This document shows positions 8,108 to 15,600 of a stretch of DNA of 64,000 nt, in pieces (positions within the stretch are counted from its first letter, which is position 1; each line of letters opens with the position of its first letter). Source of the stretch: Paenibacillus sp. JDR-2 (GTDB taxonomy: Bacteria > Bacillota > Bacilli > Paenibacillales > Paenibacillaceae); assembly GCF_000023585.1 (NCBI RefSeq), contig NC_012914.1, positions 582,001 through 646,000 of the forward strand, read 5' to 3'. The position numbers and the translations under genes were made by a program. The notes under the pieces were generated by a model. It was not told where the DNA came from. It made no database searches and saw only the letters and a list, made by a program, of their open reading frames with translations.

Positions 8108-9153
8108 AGCTCCGATCTTATCTGCTGCTTGCCAATACGATTAGTATCGCGTTTATTATCGTTTTGCTGCTTGTATTCTTTCAATATATGCTCGTTACGC
8201 GAGAGCAGTTGATCTGGCTCGGACTTGCTACCGTTGTAGCCGGCATTGTATCGGCCGTCTTGTTCTTCCTGCTTATTCGTCCTCTTGAGGCATCGGTCCG
8301 CCGGGTTGGCGAAGGGGCGGGACGGATTGCCGCAGGCGAGCTCGAGGCCAGAGTGGATAGAACGGGCTTGACTGAATTCCGGTTGCTGGCGGATCAGTTC
8401 AATCAGATGGGGACGAGTCTCGAACAAAGCTTTCGCCAGGTAAAAGCGGCGGAATCGGCCCAGCGGGAGCTTGTCGCGAACATGGCGCATGATCTGCGGA
8501 CGCCGCTTGCTTCGATGCAGTCTTATGCGGAAGCGCTGGAGGATGGGGTTATCGAGGATGATGCGACGTATCGCCGTTACTTGGCCACCATCCGCTCCGA
8601 GACGGTAAGGCTTAGCGAGCTCATCCAGGATTTATTCGAGCTGTCGACACTGGACAGAAGGACGGACGACCAGGTAGAGAAGGTTCCGGCGGTGCTGGAG
8701 GATGTGCTCCTGGAGCTCCACCCGAGATTCTCGATGGGGCTGGATGCCAAGGGGCTTCAGCTTCGGGTCAGGCTGCCGGAGCGATCTTTGCGGGTAAATA
8801 TGCTGGCAAGACATCTCCAGCGGATTCTTCAGAATCTGATCGAAAACGCCATTCGCTACTCTCCTCATAACGGAATTATCGTCATTGCGGCGGAGGAACG
8901 GGAGGATGGCGTGATCCGGGTTTCCGTTACAGATGAAGGGGTTGGCATCGCGGAAGCTGAACGGGAGCGTATCTTCGAGCGGTTTTACCGGACGGACCGT
9001 TCCCGCAGCCGCGAAGGCGGCGGAGCGGGAATCGGATTATCGATCGCCAAGCTGCTAGTCGAGCAATACGGTGGGAGAATCGGGGTGGAGCAGGCGGAAG
9101 GACAAGGTAGCCGGTTCTGGTTCACGGTTAACGAAGCGCAAGGCAATCTTTAA
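8104..9153 (+). CDS. Sensor histidine kinase with HAMP domain
   Basis: 349-aa membrane sensor kinase. Two membrane spans (about residues 8-30 and 36-58) are separated by only a few residues, so there is almost no extracellular sensor domain; the signal may come from the membrane or a partner protein. A HAMP domain (about 59-112) is followed by HisKA with phospho-acceptor His129 in MAHDLRTPLASM and an ATPase domain with N box NLIENAIRYSP, the DEGVGI motif and GGAGIGLSIAKLLVE. It starts inside the regulator's stop codon. The oxidoreductase starts 17 bp after its stop. Confidence 0.94.
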   Translation: MKLRSYLLLANTISIAFIIVLLLVFFQYMLVTREQLIWLGLATVVAGIVSAVLFFLLIRPLEASVRRVGEGAGRIAAGELEARVDRTGLTEFRLLADQFNQMGTSLEQSFRQVKAAESAQRELVANMAHDLRTPLASMQSYAEALEDGVIEDDATYRRYLATIRSETVRLSELIQDLFELSTLDRRTDDQVEKVPAVLEDVLLELHPRFSMGLDAKGLQLRVRLPERSLRVNMLARHLQRILQNLIENAIRYSPHNGIIVIAAEEREDGVIRVSVTDEGVGIAEAERERIFERFYRTDRSRSREGGGAGIGLSIAKLLVEQYGGRIGVEQAEGQGSRFWFTVNEAQGNL

Positions 9154-9170
9154 GCAGAGGAGGAAGGCAA

Positions 9171-10421
9171 GTGGGCGAGTTACTGAAACGTCTGCGCAAA
9201 GGCTTTGGCCGTAAGCTTGCAATTCTACATACTTGGAACGGTTGGATTGTGGTTGTGCTGGCATTGTCCGGGGTCATGCTGGTGATGAATTACTGGCGTG
9301 GCGTGCTTGGAGAAGGAAGGGTGTGGCTGAAGGAGCTGCACATCATTGTTGGCTTGCTGTCCCTAGTCCCGGTTGTGTTCTATCTCCTGCTCGCCGCCAA
9401 GCACTGGAAGCAGCTGAGGGGGAAGGCATGGCAGAAGTTTAATGTCTTTGTCGTGCTTGGCCTGCTTGTGGGATGGTTCATCTCGGGCGTGCTGCTCTGG
9501 CAATTTCGGGCCGTAGGGCCGCGCGTGTCGAACCAGGCACTGACGGTACATGATCTCTTAACCTGGATTGGCCTACCTTATATTATTTATCATTCCATTA
9601 CGCGGGCCAAATGGCTTAAGGAGCCGAACCGCCGGACGGTACACACCGAGCGCGAAGAGAAGACGGGGGCTGCACCGATTCATCCCGCGGCAAGCCCGCA
9701 ATCGTATATGTCCCGGCGTTCCTTCGTAAAATGGGCGGTTGGCGGCGGAATCGCCGTCGCGGTTGGGCCGTCTTTTCTGAAATGGACCGTTAATACGCTA
9801 GGCGTCAGCATCGGCAGTCCTTCTTACGAGGAGATTGTGACGAGGGATGGCAATCAGCTTGTACCCCTGCCGCAGCCCATGCCTGCATCCGCGCCTCCGC
9901 TCGGCGGGGGCGCGAAGGGTGAATTCCGGATCTATTCGGTGACGCCGATCCCGACATTCTCCAATGAGACTTGGTCCTTCACCATAGACGGGTTGGTCGA
10001 TAAGCCGATGACGTGGAACTGGGAGCAATTCGTGAAGCTGACGCGCAAGGTTCAGGTGAGTGATTTTCACTGCGTGACGGGTTGGTCCGTATACAAGAAT
10101 ACGTGGGAAGGCATCCCGCTGAAGCAGTTCCTGCAGGAGGCCGGGATCAAAACAAACGCAAAAATGGTGAAGTTCTACTCGGGAGACGGCGTATACACCG
10201 ATGCGCTCACCCTCGAGCAGGCGCAGATGGACGACATTATGGTCGCGATGCTGCATGACGGCAATCTGATTCCAAGCGATCTCGGCGGCCCGGTTCGGCT
10301 GATCGTGCCCAAGATGTACGCGTACAAATCAGTGAAATGGCTGAACCGGATCGAGCTGATCGACAAGGATCATATCGGCTATTGGGAAGAGCGCGGCTAT
10401 GATATTGATGCTTGGGTGTAA
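9171..10421 (+). CDS. Fusion of four-helix cytochrome b and MsrP/sulfite-oxidase-like molybdopterin domain
   Basis: 416-aa protein. Residues 1-150 hold four membrane spans with histidines placed like b-haem ligands (His20, His57, His127, His141). Residues 181-185, SRRSF, followed by a hydrophobic helix, form an internal twin-arginine-like segment. The rest (about 245-416) is a sulfite-oxidase-fold molybdopterin domain of the YedY/MsrP type, with the molybdenum-ligating cysteine at Cys301 in SDFHCVTGWSV. In proteobacteria MsrP and its haem membrane partner MsrQ are separate proteins; here both roles seem joined in one chain. The GTG start at 9171 follows AGGAGG. It is the last gene after the two-component system. 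The substrate is not proven: methionine sulfoxide repair or another oxo-transfer are both possible. Confidence 0.85.
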   Translation: MGELLKRLRKGFGRKLAILHTWNGWIVVVLALSGVMLVMNYWRGVLGEGRVWLKELHIIVGLLSLVPVVFYLLLAAKHWKQLRGKAWQKFNVFVVLGLLVGWFISGVLLWQFRAVGPRVSNQALTVHDLLTWIGLPYIIYHSITRAKWLKEPNRRTVHTEREEKTGAAPIHPAASPQSYMSRRSFVKWAVGGGIAVAVGPSFLKWTVNTLGVSIGSPSYEEIVTRDGNQLVPLPQPMPASAPPLGGGAKGEFRIYSVTPIPTFSNETWSFTIDGLVDKPMTWNWEQFVKLTRKVQVSDFHCVTGWSVYKNTWEGIPLKQFLQEAGIKTNAKMVKFYSGDGVYTDALTLEQAQMDDIMVAMLHDGNLIPSDLGGPVRLIVPKMYAYKSVKWLNRIELIDKDHIGYWEERGYDIDAWV

Positions 10422-10532
10422 AATAGACGCTTTCCTCAGGAACAAACATCGTGCCGTGACAGGTTCCTACCCAATACACTGTTAACCATATACAGATCAA
10501 AGATCAGTCATATGGCAGGAGGGATGGAGGCT

Positions 10533-11543
10533 TTGCCAAGAGCAAAAAGGCTTACCATTGAGGAACGGGTCAACAGGCTGGAGCGCCCTATTACGGCAAG
10601 CCGGATTGCGCCAAGAGCAATAACGGCTGCCAAGCTGGCGCGAAATGCAGTGACTTCGGGCAAAATTTCTTCGGATGTTATTCCCGCTTTAATCGCGAAT
10701 CCGAATTTTAACCGTTCCATTGTGGCTGCTTTGCCGGAAGTGTTAGCAACGCCTGCTTTTGACAGGGTTGTCCGTACGGTGCTTCCGCAAGTGATCGAGC
10801 ATCCCGTGTTCGATAATGCGATCCGTTCCGTACTGCCGGGACTTGTATCCAGTCCGGCTTTCGTGCAGGCGATACAGGCTGCGAATATCGTAGGAGCTGA
10901 GGTAACGCCATCTCCGGATGTTACCGGTTTACAAAGAGAAGCGATACAGCGGGATGTACAAGGAACCCAAGGAGTCCAGGGCGCGCAAGGAGCCCAAGGT
11001 GCGCAAGGAGCTCAGGGCGCACAAGGGCTGCAAGGTGTTCAGGGTCCGGTCGGGGCACAAGGAGTAGCTGGAGCGGAGGGACCGCAGGGGGCGCCAGGCG
11101 TATCCGGACCTTTAAGCATGACAGCCATCCGCTTCTCGGGCAGCCGGGAACAGATTGATCTGGTGAACAACCAGGCCACGGTAGAGCTGATGTTAACACC
11201 GATTGTTCTTCTGGCTGACCAGGTCGTGATGCTGGAGGCTTTTGCGAATGCGAATTTTACGGGAGTGCAGAGCTATTCGGTTAACGGTGTCCTCTCGAGA
11301 AACCCGGCAGACGTTATTGCAACTGATAACGAGGCGATAACGCAGCAGGGGAATCAGGCGGATTTCTCCCAAGTATCCGCGACTAGCGCTCTCACCTGGG
11401 TAGACAGTCCGGGTCCGGGAACGTATACGTACTCTTTTACCGTAACGGCATCTGCCACCTCCCAACAACAAGTTGTTGGGGGATTGATCAATACGCGGGG
11501 CTTAACGGCTACGGTTATTAACACAACGAACGGGACTCTTTAA
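10533..11543 (+). CDS. Collagen-like repeat protein
   Basis: About 336 aa. An N-terminal part of about 130 residues contains imperfect helical repeats ([20 protein letters not shown], then similar VLxxPxFxxxVRxVLPxVI units). A short collagen-like block of G-x-Q/G-x-x triplets (about residues 145-190: [12 protein letters not shown], then [19 protein letters not shown]) follows. The C-terminal domain of about 140 residues is Thr/Val-rich, beta-like and TNF/C1q-like in length. Such proteins decorate spore or cell surfaces in Bacillota. The TTG at 10533 is chosen because AGGAGGG ends 9 bp before it; in-frame ATGs at 10512 and 10524 lack a spaced ribosome binding site. No signal peptide is evident, as usual for exosporium collagen-like proteins. 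Confidence 0.85.
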   Translation: MPRAKRLTIEERVNRLERPITASRIAPRAITAAKLARNAVTSGKISSDVIPALIANPNFNRSIVAALPEVLATPAFDRVVRTVLPQVIEHPVFDNAIRSVLPGLVSSPAFVQAIQAANIVGAEVTPSPDVTGLQREAIQRDVQGTQGVQGAQGAQGAQGAQGAQGLQGVQGPVGAQGVAGAEGPQGAPGVSGPLSMTAIRFSGSREQIDLVNNQATVELMLTPIVLLADQVVMLEAFANANFTGVQSYSVNGVLSRNPADVIATDNEAITQQGNQADFSQVSATSALTWVDSPGPGTYTYSFTVTASATSQQQVVGGLINTRGLTATVINTTNGTL

Positions 11544-11550
11544 AAAGTAA

Positions 11551-11587
11551 AAGGCCGGAATTCCTCGACGGAATCCCGGCCTTTTTG
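11551..11587 (+). terminator. Rho-independent terminator, probably bidirectional
   Basis: AAGGCCGGxATTCC pairs with GGAATCCCGGCCTT across a short loop, with T-runs on the + side and an A-run on the other side. It lies between convergent genes. Confidence 0.85.
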
Positions 11588-11603
11588 GCGTGCATGCATC
11601 TCC

Positions 11604-12284
11604 TCAGAGTGCCGCTTTATTAAAACCTTTTACAATCAGCCAAACGGCCAGGATCATCTCATTTGCCGCGACCGGCAGGGAGAGGAGACCGCCCCATACC
11701 GACAATTGAGAGAATACGCCAAACATTTCGAACAGAGAAGCGCTAAACACGAGTACGGCGCCAGTCATGCCAAGGATCGGAATAAAGCGGGGGACAAGCC
11801 CGGATTTGTAGAAAATGTAGCTGTACAGCATTGTATTAATGCCGAGTAAGAAGTTAGGGCCAAGCATAAAGGTCCAGTCATGTACCGCCAGGAACAAGGT
11901 TCCGGCAGCTTCATAAGAAGCGGGATCGGGAGCGCCAGCGGAGACATATTGCCGGCTTAAGGTGACGAGGGACAGCATGCCAACTAGGCCAACCGTAATA
12001 ACGACGGCTTCGAGCAGGCGGAAGCACACATGTCCGAGGGCAATGCTTTCGTTATATTTTTTCAGAAAAGGATACATCGTGACCGCAGTGCCAACGGCAG
12101 AAGCAACAAGGATCAGCTCCATCAGGGCTCCGAGGATGATCTGGTCTGCGTGCTCAGAGCCGTTCGTCAGATAATTCGCGTGGTTAAGGATAGGGCCGTA
12201 GAACAGAAGCCCCAATACGGATGATACGGCTGCGAGTATAAACAAGGTGCCGGTTACTTTGGGCGTCTTAGTGATGGAAATCAT
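11604..12284 (-). CDS. DUF4386 family membrane protein
   Basis: 226-aa integral membrane protein with six or seven hydrophobic helices. The N-terminal ISITKTPKVTGTLFILAAVS and central LFLAVHDWTFMLGPNFLLG stretches are typical of DUF4386, whose molecular role is unknown. GAGGAGG precedes the ATG. It follows an XRE regulator by 17 bp and is the last gene of a three-gene minus-strand operon. Confidence 0.88.
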   Translation of the reverse strand: MISITKTPKVTGTLFILAAVSSVLGLLFYGPILNHANYLTNGSEHADQIILGALMELILVASAVGTAVTMYPFLKKYNESIALGHVCFRLLEAVVITVGLVGMLSLVTLSRQYVSAGAPDPASYEAAGTLFLAVHDWTFMLGPNFLLGINTMLYSYIFYKSGLVPRFIPILGMTGAVLVFSASLFEMFGVFSQLSVWGGLLSLPVAANEMILAVWLIVKGFNKAAL

Positions 12285-12301
12285 GGATTTCCTCCTCCTA
12301 T

Positions 12302-12526
12302 TTATTGGCTCGTATCATCCCCGTAGAAGAAGATCTCTTCGATTGGCAGTCCAAAAGTGTGGGAAATCCGGAAGGCTAGCTCGAGGGACGGGGAGTAGTT
12401 GCCTTTTTCCAATGCGACTATCGTTTGTCTCGTTACGCCGACCTTGTCAGCCAATTGCTGCTGCGTCATTTCGTTCAGATTAAACCGTAATTTGCGGATG
12501 TGGTTGCCGACAAGATTTTTAACCAT
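12302..12526 (-). CDS. Small XRE-family transcriptional regulator
   Basis: 74-aa protein consisting almost only of a helix-turn-helix of the Cro/C1 type: TQQQLADKVGVTRQTIVALE is helices 2-3 (about residues 20-40), followed by SLELAFRISHTFGLPIEEIF. Its ATG lies immediately after the stop of the upstream membrane gene. The size and the pairing with a membrane protein are typical of small Bacillota regulators that repress their own operon; that is inference. Confidence 0.92.
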   Translation of the reverse strand: MVKNLVGNHIRKLRFNLNEMTQQQLADKVGVTRQTIVALEKGNYSPSLELAFRISHTFGLPIEEIFFYGDDTSQ

Positions 12527-12527
12527 G

Positions 12528-12974
12528 TTAAACTCCTTTCCGGTAGTGGTACAGCTTCGAGATCGAACCGGTAACGTCGGACAGGAACCCGGAGGCGATC
12601 AAGATGATGAACATCTGGTTCAGTGGCTGATCGGCAGCAAGAGAGATCATGGCAAGCAGAAAACCAAGAATAAACAGGAAAAAAGAGTTCCGGTGAGCTT
12701 TTAACTCAATGAGTTTATCCAGTTCATCGGCAAATGCGGGTTCTTTCTCCCCAGTTGTGATCCGGAAGATGATGTTGAAAATAATGCTGATCACAATATG
12801 CGCGATAATAGACACCAGCGTCAGGACTAACACGAAGGAGCCCCAGTAACGGATGCTTTCTTCGAGCGCCATTCCTTCCTCCGGGTACTGCGTGTACTTA
12901 TACAGGCAGTAGACGGCAAAAATAAGCACGGCGCTAATTAATGTGGTAATGCTTTTCTTCTCCTGGTAGGTCAA
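12528..12974 (-). CDS. Four-span membrane protein of the XRE-linked type
   Basis: 148-aa membrane protein with four predicted helices (about residues 8-25, 45-70, 95-115, 118-135) and a charged loop (about 70-92). No catalytic motif. AAGGAGGT lies before the ATG. It is the first gene of an operon with the XRE regulator and the DUF4386 protein; such membrane proteins commonly accompany small XRE regulators, but their function is unknown to me. Confidence 0.8.
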   Translation of the reverse strand: MTYQEKKSITTLISAVLIFAVYCLYKYTQYPEEGMALEESIRYWGSFVLVLTLVSIIAHIVISIIFNIIFRITTGEKEPAFADELDKLIELKAHRNSFFLFILGFLLAMISLAADQPLNQMFIILIASGFLSDVTGSISKLYHYRKGV

Positions 12975-13021
12975 GCGTTGTACCTCCTTGAATGGTAAAA
13001 TAAGTTAAGTTCTATATACAA

Positions 13022-13068
13022 AATGTAATATAAACTATACTCAATGTCAAGTTAACTATACACGAATG
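13022..13068 (-). promoter_or_regulatory. Probable promoter and operator of the XRE operon
   Basis: On the minus strand TTGACA (13050-13045) is followed after 17 bp by TACATT (13027-13022). Related AT-rich repeats (GTATAGTTAAC, GTATAGTTTA and nearby ATAGAACTTAAC) overlap and flank it and could be operator half-sites for the XRE regulator. Confidence 0.45.
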
Positions 13069-13084
13069 GCAGGCCTATTTTTTT

Positions 13085-13130
13085 ATGAAAAAAGCCCTCC
13101 CACACCTGAAGCTTTGCGCGGGAGAGCTTT
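13085..13130 (-). terminator. Rho-independent terminator of the CYTH-like gene
   Basis: AAAGCCCTCCC (13091-13101) and GGGAGAGCTTT (13120-13130) form the stem; on the minus strand a T-run follows. Confidence 0.8.
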
Positions 13131-13155
13131 TGGATAAGGATTTATAAGATTCGGT

Positions 13156-14019
13156 TTAGTAACGATCCATAATTAATTGCGTTTTTAGCGAGTCCTGGGC
13201 GAGGAACCAGCCTTTGTTTTGCAGGTAAGTGACCAGCTCGTCATGCTTGGTTGAAGCGGTTGTTGCGCTGGTTGTTTTGAAGGAAGCCTCAACCACATAT
13301 TCCGTGCCGGTGCCTGCAGCGTTCTTGATCGGCCATACTTCGATGTACAGCTGCATGCCGCTCCAAGTGCCGATGGAACGTTTGGCGAGCACCGGACCGA
13401 AGTAACGGGAGGTTTGCAGTTTGGTTGTACCCCAGTTGTTAGACAGCCAATCATTGAATTTATCCGGCGCGTTGTTGATCATCAGGCTGCGGGCATCGCT
13501 GATCGACGGGAGATCCATGCCGCTGTAGCCGGACTTGCTGCCGCTTTTGCTGCGGGTAATGCTGAGCGTTTTCTTTTGGTAACCCCATTCCACTTGGGCT
13601 TCGTAGTTTGTATCGCCGGAATTAAAACCGTCGTTGTTCGCTTGCGTCAGCGCCGCGTTAATATCGTTATTGTTAATGGTGTAACGCTTCTTGTAGGATA
13701 ATTCGAAGTTGTCTTCGCCTTCCGTCTTGCGGATGCGGGTGCTCCAGCCGTTGTTGTAGATGTCTTTCGCGTTGGTATCAAGGAAGGCCACGTTCATCTT
13801 CGTTACCGTAGTCGGCATCGAGAAGGCGCTTAATACCGAGCTGGTCAGCTTGAAATCGGGGCCAAGCGTTGTGCTTGGATTCATAAGAAGCTTAACCTCG
13901 TAATCCGGAACCATGTTGCTTGCCGCATGAGCCTCGGAAGGGGCGACGCCGGCTTCGGTAACGAGCGCAGAACCAAGTGCGATAATAACAGCTGCCGTAC
14001 CGATGAAACGTTTGAACAT
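13156..14019 (-). CDS. Secreted CYTH-like (triphosphate tunnel-type) protein
   Basis: 287 aa with a clear signal peptide (residues 1-33, cleavage after AHA). The mature start DYEVKLLM resembles the charged first strand (ExExK) of the CYTH/triphosphate tunnel fold. It continues with a segment like the family core: AFLDTNAKDIYNNGWSTRIR, then ELSYKKRY and a later QLYIEVWPIK strand, with many alternating Lys, Arg and Glu. CYTH enzymes (adenylate cyclase, thiamine triphosphatase, polyphosphate polymerase) are normally cytoplasmic, so the secretion signal is unusual. The assignment rests on motif reading and is moderate. The gene is monocistronic, with its own terminator. Confidence 0.7.
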   Translation of the reverse strand: MFKRFIGTAAVIIALGSALVTEAGVAPSEAHAASNMVPDYEVKLLMNPSTTLGPDFKLTSSVLSAFSMPTTVTKMNVAFLDTNAKDIYNNGWSTRIRKTEGEDNFELSYKKRYTINNNDINAALTQANNDGFNSGDTNYEAQVEWGYQKKTLSITRSKSGSKSGYSGMDLPSISDARSLMINNAPDKFNDWLSNNWGTTKLQTSRYFGPVLAKRSIGTWSGMQLYIEVWPIKNAAGTGTEYVVEASFKTTSATTASTKHDELVTYLQNKGWFLAQDSLKTQLIMDRY

Positions 14020-14160
14020 AAATTCATCTCCTTTGATAAAATGTTGGAATAATGATTCCGAAGAAGATAATATCTATGAATTATTCGCGCATGATTATGC
14101 TTGTATGCAATATTTGTAAATGGAGATTCTAAGGGTTAGAAGATAGGGGCCGGAATCATG

Positions 14161-14166
14161 TATAAT
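14161..14166 (+). promoter_or_regulatory. -10 box of the sulfurtransferase gene
   Basis: TATAAT, 39 bp before the ATG at 14205. The -35 match (TTAGAA, 14136-14141) is poor and 19 bp away. Confidence 0.4.
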
Positions 14167-14204
14167 GCTCGTATAGCATACATAAGAAAGGCGGTTATTC
14201 CTTC

Positions 14205-15041
14205 ATGAACAATATCGTATCGTTAAAATGGCTTCTTGCCCGCTTATATGAGACAGACCTCGTTATCGTCGACTGCCGGTTCCAGCTTGGCAAGCCGGAC
14301 TTCGGCCGCGAGGCTTATGAAGCCTCCCATATTGCAGGGGCCGTATTTTTGGATTTGGAAAAAGACCTGTCCGCTCCAATCGACGAGCATGGCGGACGCC
14401 ATCCGCTGCCGGATATTACGGATCTGACCATTGCGCTCAGCAAGGTTGGCATCAGCAACGAAACCCGCGTTGTCGCATACGACGACCAAGGCGGAGCATT
14501 CGCTTCCCGTCTGTGGTGGCTGCTGAAATACTTGGGCCATGAGCAAGTATTCGTGCTGGACGAAGGCTTTACCGCTTGGCAAAACGCCGGCTTCCCGGTG
14601 AACGCGGAGCAGAAGACGCTTGTTCCTGCGCGTTACCTTGCAACGGTGCAGCACAACATGCTGATCGAGATGGACGAAGTGAAAGAGAAGCTTGGCGCTG
14701 AGCATATCACGCTGATCGACTCCCGCGACGGCGCGCGTTACCGCGGCGAGGTTGAGCCATTAGACCGGATTGCCGGCCATATTCCGGGGGCGATCAACCG
14801 TCTCTGGTCGGAAGGCAAGGGAGAAGACGGCAAGTGGAAAAGCGCGGACGAGCAGGCAGCAAGATTCGAAGATCTGCCGAAGGATCAGGAGACCATCGTC
14901 TACTGCGGTTCCGGCGTAACGGCATGCCCGAACGTGCTGGCTTTGCAAGAAGCGGGCTTTACGAAGGTAAGGCTTTATGCGGGTAGCTGGAGTGATTGGA
15001 TCTCCTATGAGGGGAATCCGATTGAGGTTGGGGAAGAGTAA
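14205..15041 (+). CDS. sseA: Rhodanese-type sulfurtransferase
   Basis: 278 aa, tandem rhodanese domains (about residues 1-130 and 150-275), as in thiosulfate/3-mercaptopyruvate sulfurtransferases. The C-terminal domain carries the persulfide-forming cysteine in IVYCGSGVTACPN (about Cys238); CGSGVT is the loop type found in mercaptopyruvate sulfurtransferases. The N-terminal domain has the VFLDLEKDLS segment and no catalytic cysteine. The last codons VGEE-stop lie in an 18-bp sequence that recurs exactly at 20391-20408, marking the left edge of an AT-rich insertion. Confidence 0.93.
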   Translation: MNNIVSLKWLLARLYETDLVIVDCRFQLGKPDFGREAYEASHIAGAVFLDLEKDLSAPIDEHGGRHPLPDITDLTIALSKVGISNETRVVAYDDQGGAFASRLWWLLKYLGHEQVFVLDEGFTAWQNAGFPVNAEQKTLVPARYLATVQHNMLIEMDEVKEKLGAEHITLIDSRDGARYRGEVEPLDRIAGHIPGAINRLWSEGKGEDGKWKSADEQAARFEDLPKDQETIVYCGSGVTACPNVLALQEAGFTKVRLYAGSWSDWISYEGNPIEVGEE

Positions 15042-15043
15042 GG
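15026..15043 (+). repeat. Left direct repeat of the island (3' end of sulfurtransferase gene)
   Basis: GGTTGGGGAAGAGTAAGG, containing the TAA stop of the sulfurtransferase gene. The identical 18 bp recurs at 20391-20408 in the same orientation, and similarity continues through the terminators that follow both copies. Confidence 0.85.
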
Positions 15044-15072
15044 TAAGAGAATTGAATAGAAGTGATCTTGAG

Positions 15073-15117
15073 ATACAGAGCAGGGCGAGGTGGATGCCGC
15101 TGCTCTGTATTTTTTTA
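15073..15117 (+). terminator. Recurrent terminator, copy 1
   Basis: ATACAGAGCAG (15073-15083) pairs perfectly with CTGCTCTGTAT (15100-15110), followed by T6. The core GGATGCCGCTGCTCTGT is shared with three other terminators in the window (20431, 27651, 51916). Confidence 0.9.
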
Positions 15118-15600
15118 TTCACTGAAGTCAACAGGAGTTAACAATTGACTAGAATTAATGGTGGTTACATCGTGATCCCTTAGAATATATCCTAATACCT
15201 TTTGGTGTATAACATATACAGAGATATGACTTGAATCAACAAATGAAGAATTTTGGGACAAAGGCTTCAGTATTATCTTCATTCAAACCTTAAAATCGCA
15301 AATAGATACTACCTTCCATAATTTAAAAACACAATATGGTGAAAACATATAATCATCGTCCGGATGAATAATATCGTACTTACACGGAAAATGATAAAAA
15401 ATAGATGAGTACCAGTTCCCTGATAAGTGGTGTAAGAGCAAGGAAGGGAGGTTCTAAGAGCCGCAACCGCCAAAAGATGAGGTTTCCTCCTAGGGTGCTT
15501 TCCATCTTGTATCGGTTAAAACGTAATGACTCACAAGTAAGTTTTTTTTTTTTCAAAAGCCCTCTTGTCGGTCAAGGTTTAAGCACTTTCTAAAGAAAAT
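15118..15600. other. Non-coding stretch at the left end of the island
   Basis: No convincing gene. The first 280 bp are AT-rich. A GC-richer patch at about 15410-15520 with GGGAGG and CCTCC segments looks unlike its surroundings and may be the remains of another element; I could not identify it. A T10 tract lies at 15542-15551. Confidence 0.5.

Noticed and set aside
15405..15593. Small + strand frame in the island
   Set aside because: No ribosome binding site, basic low-information sequence ending in a poly-T encoded Phe run.
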